Below, in pieces: positions 18,515-28,543 of a stretch of DNA of 64,000 nt; position 1 is the first letter of the stretch, and each line of letters starts with the position of its first letter. Source of the stretch: an uncultured Prevotellaceae bacterium (lineage in GTDB: Bacteria; Bacteroidota; Bacteroidia; Bacteroidales; Bacteroidaceae); NCBI GenBank assembly GCA_946415365.1, contig CAMKSE010000002.1:124001-188000 (forward strand), read 5' to 3'. A program made the translations under genes and the position numbers. The notes beneath the pieces were generated by a model. That model was not told the origin of the DNA and searched no databases. It saw only the letters and a program-made list of their open reading frames with translations.

Positions 18515-20360
18515 ATACAGACAACTGACACAACAGGAGATAGAGATCCTGGAGAATAATGTCTGCTGGGCAGAGGACTGGCAGCGAGTATTGGTGGCCG
18601 AAGGCTTCAAGCCATACAACTTCCACCGTGTGATCTTCTATGGTGACATCTGTCTCGGAGAATTTAACAAGCAAGTAGAAGTAACCAAGGGCTTCTTCAA
18701 ACATTCAGGCATCAATGACACCACCCTCCGTAACGTCTCTGTGGGCAACGACTGTCTGATAGAGAAGGTAGGCAACTATATCAACAACTACACCATCGGC
18801 AACGACTGTTACATATCCAATATATGTACCCTCGAGACCACCGATGACGCTACATACGGCGAAGGCTCCGTGATTTCCGTTCTTAACGAGATGGGAGATG
18901 GTAATGTGACCATCTTCCGTGAACTGAATAGTCAGATTGCCGCATTTATGGTGAAACACGATCGCGACAAGCAGTTGAAGAAGACCATCCAGCAGATGAT
19001 TGAAGATGAACTGCGCGTGTCGCGTCCCGACCGGGGCTATATCGGCAACAACGTGAAGATCGTGAATGCCAAGGATATTACCAATACCATCATCAAGGGC
19101 GACTGTGAGATTAGCGGTGCGGCAAGGTTGTCGGAGTGTACAGTGATGAGTTCGATGGACTCTCCTGTATTCATAGGTACAGGCGTGATCTGCGAGAACT
19201 CGATTATCTGCGACGGCTGTTCGATAAACAACTCTGTTAAGATGCAGGATTGTTTCGTGGGTGAGGCTTGTCAGATTACTAACGGGTTTACTGCCGAGGC
19301 ATCGCTCTTCTTTGCCAATTCCTTCATGGCCAATGGTGAGGCCTGTGCCGCATTCTGCGGGCCCTTCTGTGCCAGTCATCATAAGAGTTCATTGCTAATC
19401 GGTGGTGAGTTCTCGTTCTATAATGCCGGCTCTAACACCAATTTCTCGAATCACGCCTACAAAATGGGTCCCTTGCACTACGGAAGCCTGGAGCGTGGTA
19501 CTAAGACGGCCTCTGGCTCATATATCCTGATGCCTGCCACGATAGGCGCCTTCTCTGTATGCTTCGGTAAGCTGATGCACCATCCCGATACCAGAAACCT
19601 GCCTTTCAGCTATCTGATGGCGTATGGTGAGGACTGTTATCTGGTGCCTGGACGCAACATTACGACAGTAGGCCTCTATCGTGACATCAAGAAATGGCCA
19701 AAGCGCGACAAACGTTCCAAGCAATCGAAGAAGAGTATCATTAACTTCGACTGGCTCTCGCCTTTCACCGTAGGAGAAATCATGGAAGGCATCAAGATCC
19801 TTAAGGCGCTTCGGGAGGCTTCTGGTGATAACGTGTCGACGTATAACTTCCATGAATATGTCATTAATGCCTCTTCGCTCCGTAAAGGTTTGAAGTATTA
19901 CGATATCGCCTTGAGGATCTATATGGGCGCCGTGTTGAAGCGTGCCCAGAAAGAAGGATTCTTCGGGCGCCCGAAGAGTCTGGTAGGCAAAGGCCGTTGG
20001 ACGGACTTAAGCGGACTGCTACTGCCGGAGAGCGAAGAGTTGCGTATCGTACGTGACATCAAGAGCGGAGACATCGACAACATTCAGCAGTTGCTCGACC
20101 GTTTTGTAGAGATCAACGATAACTACAGCGAATATCGTTGGTCGTGGTCTTATCAGATGATTCTTGACTACTACGGGCTGGAGGAGCTCACAGAGGTGGA
20201 TGCGGAGCAAATACATGAGGACTATATCAAGGCCCGCCGTGCATGGATTGCAGAAATCCGTAAGGATGCCGAAAAGGAATATCAGATGGGCGATGTGGAG
20301 CGCGAAGTCTATGAGGATTTCCTTTCGAAGCTCGACCACGAGATTGACTACGAGAACTGA
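18507..20360 (+). CDS. DUF4954 family protein with left-handed beta-helix repeats
   Basis: 617 residues from the ATG at 18507. The frame is open upstream into hflX, but that extension (MRCSTRGFANYTYKN) is an out-of-frame reading of hflX and is rejected. Residues about 80-330 contain many hexapeptide-like turns (NVSVGNDCLIEKVGNYI, NTIIKGDCEISGAARL, SVKMQDCFVGEACQI), the pattern of a beta-helix as in sugar acyl- and nucleotidyltransferases. The second half is helical and charged. It matches a family common in Bacteroidales whose function is not established to my knowledge. Coupling to hflX suggests a housekeeping role; a sugar-nucleotide function would be a guess. Confidence 0.82.
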   Translation: MSEYRQLTQQEIEILENNVCWAEDWQRVLVAEGFKPYNFHRVIFYGDICLGEFNKQVEVTKGFFKHSGINDTTLRNVSVGNDCLIEKVGNYINNYTIGNDCYISNICTLETTDDATYGEGSVISVLNEMGDGNVTIFRELNSQIAAFMVKHDRDKQLKKTIQQMIEDELRVSRPDRGYIGNNVKIVNAKDITNTIIKGDCEISGAARLSECTVMSSMDSPVFIGTGVICENSIICDGCSINNSVKMQDCFVGEACQITNGFTAEASLFFANSFMANGEACAAFCGPFCASHHKSSLLIGGEFSFYNAGSNTNFSNHAYKMGPLHYGSLERGTKTASGSYILMPATIGAFSVCFGKLMHHPDTRNLPFSYLMAYGEDCYLVPGRNITTVGLYRDIKKWPKRDKRSKQSKKSIINFDWLSPFTVGEIMEGIKILKALREASGDNVSTYNFHEYVINASSLRKGLKYYDIALRIYMGAVLKRAQKEGFFGRPKSLVGKGRWTDLSGLLLPESEELRIVRDIKSGDIDNIQQLLDRFVEINDNYSEYRWSWSYQMILDYYGLEELTEVDAEQIHEDYIKARRAWIAEIRKDAEKEYQMGDVEREVYEDFLSKLDHEIDYEN

Positions 20361-20398
20361 GAAGATTGAAAATTGAAAATTGAAAGTTTATAGATGAT
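20361..20398 (+). repeat. GATTGAAAATTGAAAATTGAA repeat leader
   Basis: The 24-mer that starts GAAGATTGAAAATTGAAA at 20361 and ends at 20384 occurs again, inverted, at 56779-56802. It is followed by AGTTTATAGATGATA, which resembles GTTTATAGATGATA at 23327-23340. It starts exactly after the DUF4954 stop codon and runs to the M16 gene start. Confidence 0.75.
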
Positions 20399-23299
20399 AT
20401 GATAAAGCGGTTTTTGTTTTTGGGTCTGGTGATGCTCGGGATGAACACACAGGCGAAGGATTACAAGTATGAGACGGTAGATGGCGACCTGATGAAAACG
20501 AGGATCTACACCTTGGATAACGGACTGAAGGTGTTCCTGTCAGTCAATACAGAGAAGCCGAGAGTCCAGACCTACATCGCCGTACGTACAGGTTCGAAGA
20601 ACGACCCGGCAGAGACCACAGGTCTGGCTCACTACCTGGAGCATCTGATGTTCAAGGGTACCAGTAAGTTCGGCACAAACAATCCCAAGGCAGAAGCCCC
20701 GTTGCTGGCAGAGATTGAACAGCGATATGAGGCCTATCGGAAACTCACGGACCCTGAGGCACGTAAGCAGGCTTATCATGAGATTGACTCCGTGAGTCAG
20801 GTGGCTGCCCAATATTTCATTCCCAATGAGTACGACAAACTCATGGCCGCTATCGGTGCAGAGGGGACGAATGCCTATACCTCCAACGATGTGACCTGCT
20901 ATACGGAGGATATTCCCTCGAACGAGATAGAGAACTGGGCAAAGATTCAGAGCGACCGTTTCCAGAACATGGTCATCCGCGGTTTCCACACCGAACTCGA
21001 GGCGGTTTACGAGGAGTATAACATCGGACTAACGAGTGACATGCGTAAACTCTTCGCCATAGCCAGTAAGATGCTTTGGCCAAATCATCCTTACGGATTG
21101 CAGACCACCATCGGCACGCAGGAACACCTGAAGAACCCCTCTATCACGAACATCAAGAACTACTTCAACAAGTGGTATCGACCCAATAACATCGCCATCT
21201 GTATGGCTGGCGACCTGGATCCAGACAAGACCATCGCCATCATCGACCAGTATTTCTCGGGCTGGGAGCCGGGTGACGATGTGAATCAGCCAACATTCGC
21301 TCCGCTGCCACCGCTAACACAGCCAAAGGATACGACGGTAATCGGACAGGAGGCAGAACAGATATGGGTGGCTTGGCGCGCAAAACAGGCCAACTCCCTC
21401 CAGGCAGACACACTTGAACTGATGGAAGATGTTCTGAGCAACGGCCGTGCCGGACTCTTTGACCTCAACCTGAATCAAACAATGAAGGTACAGCGGGCCA
21501 GCGGCGGTGCAGAGCTCCTACACGATCATGGAGGCTTCCTACTCATGGGTACACCCAAACAGGGCCAAAGCCTCGATGAGGTGAAGGATCTCATGCTCTC
21601 AGAGATTGACAAACTGAAAAAGGGTGACTTCCCCGATAATCTTCTGCCCAGCATTATTAACAATAAGAAACGCCAATACTACCAGCAGTTGGAGAGCAAC
21701 GAGGCTCGCGCCGACCTGTTCGTAGATGCTTTCATCGACGAGATAGACTGGAAACAGCAGGTAGGCAAAATTGACCGCATCTCCCGTATCTCCAAACAGG
21801 AGATTGTAGATTTCGCCAACCGTTTCTTCACCGACGGCTATATTGTGGTCTATAAGAAACAGGGCATAGACTCCACCCAGAAGAAGATCGATAAGCCCGC
21901 CATCACACCCATCCAGGCTAACCGCGACCAAATGAGTGATTTTGTGAAGGATATCCAGAACTCACAGGTAGAGCCCATACAGCCGCGATTCACCGACTAT
22001 CAGAAAGACATGTACGTATCTCAGACAAAAAACAAACTGCCACTTTACTATGTGAAGAACAATGAGAACGGGCTATTCAACCTTGTGTTCTACTATGATT
22101 TCGGACAAAGTGCTGACAATCGATACAACATCGCTGCCGATTATATCAGATTCTTGGGAACGGACAAGATGACAGCTGCAGACTTCCGTCAGAAGTTCTA
22201 TGAGCTGGCCTGCGACTGGAACATCAATGTAGGGTCAGAGAATATCACCGTGAGCCTGTCAGGTCTCAGCGAGAATCTGCCTAAAGCCCTGAAACTGCTT
22301 GAGGATCTGCTGCAGAATGCCAAACCAGACAAGGAGGCTTACCATGAGATGGTTAATCTGACCATCAAGCGTCGTATCGATGCCAAGAAGAATCAGGGAG
22401 GATACTTCGGCTATCTGTATTATTACGGTACCATGGGAGAGCGTAACCGCTATCGCGACGTGATGAGCGAGCAGCAGTTGAAGGACACCGATCCGCAAGT
22501 GTTCACAAATCTGCTGAAGGAACTCCGCAACTACGAGCACAAGGTGGTCTACTATGGCCTGATGGGGTTATCTGAGATCGACGCCATCGTCAGTGATCTC
22601 CATCCGACATCCGCCCAGTTGGCTGCCATTCCACAGAACAAGCCGTATCTTGAGATCCCTGCCACAGAGAACGAAGTGCTCATTGCCCCCTATGATGCCA
22701 AGAACATCTATATGCGCATGTACCATAACGAGGGCCGCAGCTGGAATCCTGAAGAGGCAGCTGTGCAGGAGGTATTCAACGAGTACTTCGGAGGTGGAAT
22801 GAACGGCATCGTGTTCCAGGAGATGCGTGAGGCTCGTGGACTTGCATATAATGCCTATGCCTACTACTATAGTCCATCATGGAAAGACCGTAAGGAGTTT
22901 TACATGACTCATATCATTACCCAGAACGACAAGATGGTCGATTGTATCACCCATTTCAATGAGATTCTCAATGAGATGCCAGCCAGTGAGACAGCCTTCC
23001 AAATTGCCAAGGATGCAGTCACCAAGCGTCTGGCCAGCCAGCGCACCACGAAGATGAGCATCTTCTACGATTACCTTTCCTCCCAGCGGCTAGGACTCGA
23101 CAAGAGCCTGAACCAGATTATTTATGAAAACATAGATAAGTTGACTTTGCAGGACATCGTCGATTTCGAGAAGACCACGATGGCCAGCAAACCCTGTCGT
23201 TATATCATCCTCGGTGATGAGAAGGAACTCGACATGAAGGTATTGGAGAAGATTGGTCCGGTTAAAAGGCTAACAACAGAAGAAGTATTCGGTTATTAA
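20399..23299 (+). CDS. M16 family zinc metallopeptidase (pitrilysin-like)
   Basis: 966 residues. The signal peptide MIKRFLFLGLVMLGMNTQA places it in the cell envelope. The inverted zinc motif HxxEH is HYLEH (His78, Glu81, His82), and the distal ligand lies in ELEAVYEEYN. Two M16 halves are present: the active N-terminal half and an inactive C-terminal half with the late GGGMNGIVFQEMREARGLAY region. Such proteins degrade peptides in the periplasm, and some process imported peptides. Preceded by a short repeat leader, with no own promoter seen, so it may be read from hflX. Confidence 0.92.
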   Translation: MIKRFLFLGLVMLGMNTQAKDYKYETVDGDLMKTRIYTLDNGLKVFLSVNTEKPRVQTYIAVRTGSKNDPAETTGLAHYLEHLMFKGTSKFGTNNPKAEAPLLAEIEQRYEAYRKLTDPEARKQAYHEIDSVSQVAAQYFIPNEYDKLMAAIGAEGTNAYTSNDVTCYTEDIPSNEIENWAKIQSDRFQNMVIRGFHTELEAVYEEYNIGLTSDMRKLFAIASKMLWPNHPYGLQTTIGTQEHLKNPSITNIKNYFNKWYRPNNIAICMAGDLDPDKTIAIIDQYFSGWEPGDDVNQPTFAPLPPLTQPKDTTVIGQEAEQIWVAWRAKQANSLQADTLELMEDVLSNGRAGLFDLNLNQTMKVQRASGGAELLHDHGGFLLMGTPKQGQSLDEVKDLMLSEIDKLKKGDFPDNLLPSIINNKKRQYYQQLESNEARADLFVDAFIDEIDWKQQVGKIDRISRISKQEIVDFANRFFTDGYIVVYKKQGIDSTQKKIDKPAITPIQANRDQMSDFVKDIQNSQVEPIQPRFTDYQKDMYVSQTKNKLPLYYVKNNENGLFNLVFYYDFGQSADNRYNIAADYIRFLGTDKMTAADFRQKFYELACDWNINVGSENITVSLSGLSENLPKALKLLEDLLQNAKPDKEAYHEMVNLTIKRRIDAKKNQGGYFGYLYYYGTMGERNRYRDVMSEQQLKDTDPQVFTNLLKELRNYEHKVVYYGLMGLSEIDAIVSDLHPTSAQLAAIPQNKPYLEIPATENEVLIAPYDAKNIYMRMYHNEGRSWNPEEAAVQEVFNEYFGGGMNGIVFQEMREARGLAYNAYAYYYSPSWKDRKEFYMTHIITQNDKMVDCITHFNEILNEMPASETAFQIAKDAVTKRLASQRTTKMSIFYDYLSSQRLGLDKSLNQIIYENIDKLTLQDIVDFEKTTMASKPCRYIILGDEKELDMKVLEKIGPVKRLTTEEVFGY

Positions 23300-23303
23300 T
23301 TCC

Positions 23304-23390
23304 GTTTATAGTTTATAGTTGATTGTTTATAGATGATAACCTGGCAAGCCCTGTTAAATCTATAGAAGTAATCAGCTATAAACTATAAAC
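23304..23390. repeat. 15-bp perfect inverted repeat of GTTTATAG units
   Basis: GTTTATAGTTTATAG (23304-23318) is exactly complementary to CTATAAACTATAAAC (23376-23390). Further copies lie at 23327-23334 and 23395-23404 (CTATAAAC preceded by CTAAA). The structure fills the 119-bp gap between the M16 peptidase and the fumarase. No TAnnTTTG promoter is seen in the gap, so a hairpin in a read-through transcript is one possibility. Confidence 0.8.
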
Positions 23391-23418
23391 GCTAAACTAT
23401 AAACAAAAAACAAAGAGT

Positions 23419-25065
23419 ATGGCTAAAAACGTTGAATTTAAGTATGCCCCGATGTTCCAGGTGGGCGAGGACAAGACGGAGTACCGTCTGTTGAGTAAGG
23501 AAGGCATCACTACTGCCGAGTTTGAAGGCAAGACCATTGTAAAGGTCTCGAAGGAAGCACTCACGCTATTGGCACAGCAGGCTTTCCACGATGTAGAGTT
23601 CATGTTGCGCCGCGAGCACAATGAGCAGGTGGCTAAGATCCTCACTGACCCTGAGGCCTCTGAGAATGATAAGTATGTAGCTCTGCAGTTCCTGCGCAAT
23701 GCGGAGGTGGCTGCAAAGGGTATCCTGCCTTTCTGCCAGGACACGGGTACTGCTATCATCCATGGTGAGAAGGGGCAGCAGATTTGGACTGGTTTCGAAG
23801 ATGAAGAAGCTTTAAGCCTTGGTGTGTTCAACACCTTCACCCAGGACAACCTGCGCTATTCGCAGAATGCTCCACTGAACATGTATGATGAGGTGAACAC
23901 ACGTTGCAACCTGCCCGCTCAAATTGATATCGAGGCAACAGAGGGTGCTGAGTACAAATTCGTGATGGTGGCCAAGGGTGGTGGCTCGGCCAACAAGACA
24001 TATTTCTATCCCATGACTAAGGCCACCATCCAGAACGAGGGAACGCTGATACCTTTCCTCGTAGAGAAGATGAAGTCGCTAGGCACAGCGGCTTGCCCTC
24101 CTTATCACATTGCCTTTGTGATTGGCGGTACTTCGGCAGAGAAGAACCTGCTCACCGTAAAGCTTGCATCTATCAAGTTCTACGATAACCTGCCTACTAC
24201 TGGCGACGAGACTGGCCGTGCCTTCCGAGACATCGACTTCGAACAGAAGCTCATTATCGAAGCACAGAAAATTGGTCTTGGTGCCCAGTTCGGCGGCAAA
24301 TACCTGGCTCATGATATCCGTGTTATCCGTTTGCCTCGTCATGGTGCCTCTTGTCCTATCGGTATGGGTGTCAGCTGCTCTGCCGACCGAAATATCAAAG
24401 CTAAGATAAATGCCGATGGCATATGGTTGGAGAAGATGGACAGCAATCCCACAGAGTTGATACCTGAGGAGCTGCGCAAGCCCGGTGAGGGCGGCAAGGG
24501 TATCGAGATTGATCTCAACGAGGGTATAGATGCCGTTCGTGCTGAGTTGAGCAAGTATCCTGTCAGCACTCGCGTAAATCTGAAGGGCACCATTATTGTG
24601 GCCCGTGATATTGCTCATGCCAAACTGAAGGCTCGTCTGGATGCAGGTGAAGGCATGCCCGACTACTTTAAGAAATATCCCGTGCTTTATGCCGGTCCCG
24701 CCAAGACCCCTGAGGGCTATCCTTGTGGTTCGATGGGTCCGACAACTGCCAACCGTATGGATCCTTACGTGGATGAGTTCCAGGCAAATGGTGCTTCTCT
24801 CGTGATGATTGCCAAGGGTAATCGTAGTGACGTGGTGACTGAGGCTTGTAAGAAGCATGGCGGCTTCTACCTCGGCACCATTGGCGGCGTGGCAGCCGTG
24901 CTCTCACAATCGAGCATCAAGAGCATCGAGTGTGTCGAGTATCCCGAGCTCGGTATGGAGGCCGTATGGAAGATTGACGTAGAGGACTTCCCCGCTTTCA
25001 TCCTCGTGGACGATAAGGGCAATGACTTCTTCAAGACCCTGAAACCCTGGTGCCCGAGAAAGTGA
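23419..25065 (+). CDS. Class I (iron-sulfur) fumarate hydratase
   Basis: 548 residues, the normal length of the single-chain FumA/FumB type. The alpha part contains the Fe-S cluster region, with Cys in [11 protein letters not shown], in [10 protein letters not shown] and in [11 protein letters not shown]. The C-terminal beta part contains [22 protein letters not shown]. It interconverts fumarate and malate in the cytoplasm. In anaerobic Bacteroidota this serves the reductive branch from oxaloacetate to succinate. The oxygen-labile cluster fits an anaerobe. Its stop codon lies within a tandem 15-mer that also forms the leader of the next gene. Confidence 0.95.
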   Translation: MAKNVEFKYAPMFQVGEDKTEYRLLSKEGITTAEFEGKTIVKVSKEALTLLAQQAFHDVEFMLRREHNEQVAKILTDPEASENDKYVALQFLRNAEVAAKGILPFCQDTGTAIIHGEKGQQIWTGFEDEEALSLGVFNTFTQDNLRYSQNAPLNMYDEVNTRCNLPAQIDIEATEGAEYKFVMVAKGGGSANKTYFYPMTKATIQNEGTLIPFLVEKMKSLGTAACPPYHIAFVIGGTSAEKNLLTVKLASIKFYDNLPTTGDETGRAFRDIDFEQKLIIEAQKIGLGAQFGGKYLAHDIRVIRLPRHGASCPIGMGVSCSADRNIKAKINADGIWLEKMDSNPTELIPEELRKPGEGGKGIEIDLNEGIDAVRAELSKYPVSTRVNLKGTIIVARDIAHAKLKARLDAGEGMPDYFKKYPVLYAGPAKTPEGYPCGSMGPTTANRMDPYVDEFQANGASLVMIAKGNRSDVVTEACKKHGGFYLGTIGGVAAVLSQSSIKSIECVEYPELGMEAVWKIDVEDFPAFILVDDKGNDFFKTLKPWCPRK

Positions 25066-25091
25066 ATAAGGTGAGAGTAAATAAGGTGAGA
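25062..25091 (+). repeat. 15-bp tandem repeat at fumarase stop / M6 leader
   Basis: GTGAATAAGGTGAGA (25062-25076) is followed by GTAAATAAGGTGAGA (25077-25091), one mismatch apart. The first copy contains the fumarase TGA and the second supplies AAGGTGAG just before the ATG at 25092. Confidence 0.8.
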
Positions 25092-26615
25092 ATGATAAGT
25101 ACGTTGTTGTTGGCTCTGACCGTCCTGACGGCTGGAGCCCAACAACGGATTGCCCAACAACGGATTCCATGTGTCCGAAACATCCCCACAGATGTTTCGA
25201 AGACGCGCGGTATTCTCGGCTATCCCGCAACGGATTGGGACTCAGAGAAAATCTATCGTCAGGCTGTGATACTGATATCCTTCTCAGACCAGGATTTCTC
25301 GATGGACGATCCTGCGGCTTATTACAATCGTGTGTTGAATGAGCCTGGCTATAATGAAGGTTATGGAGCGGGTTGCGCGGCTGATTATTTCAGGGATCAG
25401 TCAAACGGACTATTCAACCTGCAGTTCGATGTCTATGGTCCTTTTAAGGTTAGCGAGAAAGTCAAAGGCGGTAACAATAATTATGGTGACAGTGCGATGG
25501 AAGAGGCACTGGAGCAGCTGAAAGCTGCCACCGATGCCGATTTCTCCGTCTATGACTGGGATGGTGATGGCCAGGTGAATCAGATGGTCTTCATTGCCGC
25601 AGGTTTCACAGGTAATCAGATGAAGGGCTATATCTGGCCCAATACATACTATTCTTATTTCAAGGCACCTGGTGACATCCATATCGGAATGGCCTCCATC
25701 AGTTGTGAGATGTGGAAAGACAGCACCCCCTGTGGCATCGGCACCATCTGTCATGAGTTTGCCCACTGCCTAGGTCTGCCAGACATCTATCCTACTGGAA
25801 GCTCTGCATTCTCTGTGGTCGATGAGTGGGACCTGATGGATGGCGGCAACTACACCAACAAGGGTTGGTGCCCGCCTAATTTCTCGGCTACAGAGAGGAT
25901 GCTCTTAGGCTGGATGACGCCCACGGAACTGACTGAGCCCACCACCATCACCGGTATGAAACCCTTGAGCGAGGGAGGAGAGACCTTCATCATCCGGAAC
26001 TCAGGAAACGCCGATGAGTACTATATGCTCGAGCATCGCAGACAGACCAAATGGGACTATGGAATCCCTGGAGAGGGTCTGGCCATCTTCCATGTCGATT
26101 TCGACCGTGAGATGTGGAGCAATAATCAGGTGAACTCCTCCGACAGTCACTACCATTACGACCTCTTCCACGCCGACGGCAAGGACTACAGAGACTGGGA
26201 TCCCGGTAACGACGGCAAAGACATGGGGAAGTACTCAAAGGACGACTGGATGCGCAACCGTTATCTCAGCACCTCACCCTATCCCTATTACGATGAGGAA
26301 CTCGACATCACGAACCTGCTGCTGACGAACTACTCCTATCCGGCTGCCACACTCTTCCATGAGAATACCGACGGCAGGAAATATATGTCAAAGCCTGTCA
26401 CAGAGATCCGTATGAGCGAAGATGGCACCATCTCCTTTGACTTCATGAAAGATCCTGTATCTGTTGCCCCAATAAGAAATGATAATTATAGGGTTCCTGT
26501 AGCATATTACGATCTTTATGGCCGGAGACTGAAATCACCTAACCATAATGGCATCTGTATCATCCGCTATTCCGACGGCACGATCAGAAAACAACAGTAC
26601 GAATTATCACAATAA
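25092..26615 (+). CDS. Secreted M6 family metalloprotease
   Basis: 507 residues from the ATG at 25092, which gives a clean signal peptide (MISTLLLALTVLTAGA); the longer reading from 25050 would be translated from the leader repeat. The zinc site is ICHEFAHCLGLPD (His221, Glu222, His225) with the downstream Asp typical of immune-inhibitor-A-like M6 peptidases. The mature N-terminus carries an exact 15-bp duplication (QQRIAQQRIP). The C-terminus ends in a short domain with YDLYGRRL, GICIIR and DGTIRKQ, the Prevotella-type tail also seen in the two CotH proteins; it may be a surface-sorting signal. Likely an extracellular or surface protease. Cotranscribed with GH67 (8 nt gap). Confidence 0.9.
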   Translation: MISTLLLALTVLTAGAQQRIAQQRIPCVRNIPTDVSKTRGILGYPATDWDSEKIYRQAVILISFSDQDFSMDDPAAYYNRVLNEPGYNEGYGAGCAADYFRDQSNGLFNLQFDVYGPFKVSEKVKGGNNNYGDSAMEEALEQLKAATDADFSVYDWDGDGQVNQMVFIAAGFTGNQMKGYIWPNTYYSYFKAPGDIHIGMASISCEMWKDSTPCGIGTICHEFAHCLGLPDIYPTGSSAFSVVDEWDLMDGGNYTNKGWCPPNFSATERMLLGWMTPTELTEPTTITGMKPLSEGGETFIIRNSGNADEYYMLEHRRQTKWDYGIPGEGLAIFHVDFDREMWSNNQVNSSDSHYHYDLFHADGKDYRDWDPGNDGKDMGKYSKDDWMRNRYLSTSPYPYYDEELDITNLLLTNYSYPAATLFHENTDGRKYMSKPVTEIRMSEDGTISFDFMKDPVSVAPIRNDNYRVPVAYYDLYGRRLKSPNHNGICIIRYSDGTIRKQQYELSQ

Positions 26616-26623
26616 CGTTAAAT

Positions 26624-28543
26624 ATGAAAAGAATCACATTGTTTTTCCTGTACCTATCGTTGATTTCCGGCGCAAGGGCAGAAGACGGCAGCCAGCTGTG
26701 GCTGCGCTACCAACCTGCGAACAAGGCTATCGTTAAAGGTGTCGACTGTCTGGCTGCCAACGAACTGAGGACTTACTATGCTGGGGAAGAGGTTACTCTT
26801 CTAATCGATACCGACATTCCCAAGGAGGCATACCGAATCAGTGAGAAAGATAGTCGGGTAAGCATCAGTGCTGGTAGCGAGTGTGGACTGCTCTATGGGA
26901 CATATGCGCTGCTGAGGAGACAGGAGACAGGAGACAGGAGTCAGGAGACAGGAGTTATCGAGAAACCATTCTTCAAATATAGGATTCTGAACCATTGGGA
27001 CAACCTTGATGGCAGCATAGAACGCGGCTATGCCGGACTCAGTATTTTCTGGGACCTTGACGGTGACCAGCCTAAGGCCATAGATGCCCGTCTGATCAAG
27101 GAATATGCCCGCGCTAACGCCTCCATTGGCATCAATGGTACGGTGCTGAACAATGTGAACGCCTCGCCCAGGATGCTCAGCACTATATATCTTAATAAGG
27201 TCAAGGAGATTGCCGATATTCTCCGTCCTTACGGCATCAAGGTCTATCTGTCTGTTAACTTCGCCTCCCCAATGACTATCCCCGCAAAAGGATTCAACGG
27301 CGGTAAGCCTGTAAAGACCGCCGACCCCCTGAACGCCCAAGTTAAGGCTTGGTGGAAGGCGAAGGCAAAGGAGATTTATACACTGATACCCGACTTCGGA
27401 GGCTTCCTGGTGAAAGCCAACAGCGAGGGCCAGCCAGGTCCTTTCGACTACAAGCGCACACATGCCGACGGTGCAAACATGCTGGCTGAGGCGGTGAAGC
27501 CCTATGGCGGCATCATCATGTGGCGCAGCTTTGTCTACGGTGCTGGCCATAAGGGTGAAGACCGCGTGAAGCAGGCCGTGTCTGAATTCAAGGATCTCGA
27601 CGGACACTTCCTCGACAATGTTATTCTTCAGTCGAAAAACGGCCCTCTGGATTTCCAGCCACGAGAGCCATACGCTCCAATTTTCGACAATATGTGCAAG
27701 ACGAAGCAGATGGCCGAGTTACAGATTACACAGGAGTATCTCGGACAGTCGCGCCATCTCGTTTATCTTGCCCCGATGTGGCGAGAGTTTTTCGGCTTCG
27801 TAGAGCCCAGCCGCCTTGTGGGTATCGCTGGTGTGGCGAATATCGGCCTCGACAAGAACTGGTGTGGTCATCACTTCTCACAGGCCAACTGGTACGCCTT
27901 CGGCCGTCTGGCATGGAATCCTTTCCTTACCTCTGAGGCCATCGCTGAGGAATGGCTCACGGCTACCTTCAGCCCTACTATAAAGTCTACAGGTTCCTCC
28001 ATCCTGACGCCACTTCTCAGCATGATGCTCCGTTCTCGTGAGGCCTGTGTTGACTATATGATGCCCCTGGGCCTTCATCACATTTTCGCCTTTGATCAGC
28101 ATTACGGACCTGAGCCTAACGGATACATCGCTCACTACCCCATTGAGTGGTGTCCCGTATACTATCATCGTGCTGACTCTATCGGCATTGGCTTCGACCG
28201 CACACACACAGGCTCAGACGCCACATCGCAGTATCGCGAACCGTTCTGCTCGCTCTACGACGACATCAACACCTGCCCGGAGCGCTACCTGCTTTGGTTC
28301 CATCATGTGCCCTGGACCTATCGTTTGAAAAGTGGCAACACCTTATGGGAGGCATTACAACTCCACTACGCCCGAGGTGTGAAGGAAGTTGAAGACTTCA
28401 TTGACATCTGGCATCAGGCCAAGCCCGCCATCGACGAGCAACGTTGGAAGGAAGTCGATGACCGTATGCAACATCAATTGGAAAATGCCAAGGAATGGAA
28501 GAAGGTCTGCCTTGACTACTTCAGTACCTTCGTTAACAAATAA
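26624..28543 (+). CDS. Alpha-glucuronidase, glycoside hydrolase family 67
   Basis: 639 residues with a signal peptide (MKRITLFFLYLSLISGARA). The family core is clear: NHWDNLDGSIERGYAG, SIGINGTVLNNVNA, KANSEGQPGPF with the likely acid Glu268, and GPLDFQPREP with Asp343. ITQEYLG contains Glu371; by spacing, Asp343 and Glu371 are the likely base pair of residues. It removes 4-O-methyl-glucuronic acid from the end of xylo-oligosaccharides. No xylanase or SusCD genes are adjacent. Residues about 99-111 (RQETGDRSQETGV) are encoded by a tract of five GGAGACA-type heptamers, so the usual linker between the N-terminal and catalytic domains is repeat-derived. Confidence 0.95.
   Translation: MKRITLFFLYLSLISGARAEDGSQLWLRYQPANKAIVKGVDCLAANELRTYYAGEEVTLLIDTDIPKEAYRISEKDSRVSISAGSECGLLYGTYALLRRQETGDRSQETGVIEKPFFKYRILNHWDNLDGSIERGYAGLSIFWDLDGDQPKAIDARLIKEYARANASIGINGTVLNNVNASPRMLSTIYLNKVKEIADILRPYGIKVYLSVNFASPMTIPAKGFNGGKPVKTADPLNAQVKAWWKAKAKEIYTLIPDFGGFLVKANSEGQPGPFDYKRTHADGANMLAEAVKPYGGIIMWRSFVYGAGHKGEDRVKQAVSEFKDLDGHFLDNVILQSKNGPLDFQPREPYAPIFDNMCKTKQMAELQITQEYLGQSRHLVYLAPMWREFFGFVEPSRLVGIAGVANIGLDKNWCGHHFSQANWYAFGRLAWNPFLTSEAIAEEWLTATFSPTIKSTGSSILTPLLSMMLRSREACVDYMMPLGLHHIFAFDQHYGPEPNGYIAHYPIEWCPVYYHRADSIGIGFDRTHTGSDATSQYREPFCSLYDDINTCPERYLLWFHHVPWTYRLKSGNTLWEALQLHYARGVKEVEDFIDIWHQAKPAIDEQRWKEVDDRMQHQLENAKEWKKVCLDYFSTFVNK
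26916..26954 (+). repeat. In-gene heptanucleotide tandem repeat (GGAGACA)5
   Basis: Five consecutive 7-mers (GGAGACA three times, GGAGTCA, GGAGACA) and a partial sixth lie inside the GH67 reading frame. Since 7 is not a multiple of 3, gain or loss of one unit would shift the frame. GGAGTCAGGAGA is also part of the intergenic purine tracts at 7496 and, on the minus strand, near 14262. Confidence 0.85.
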
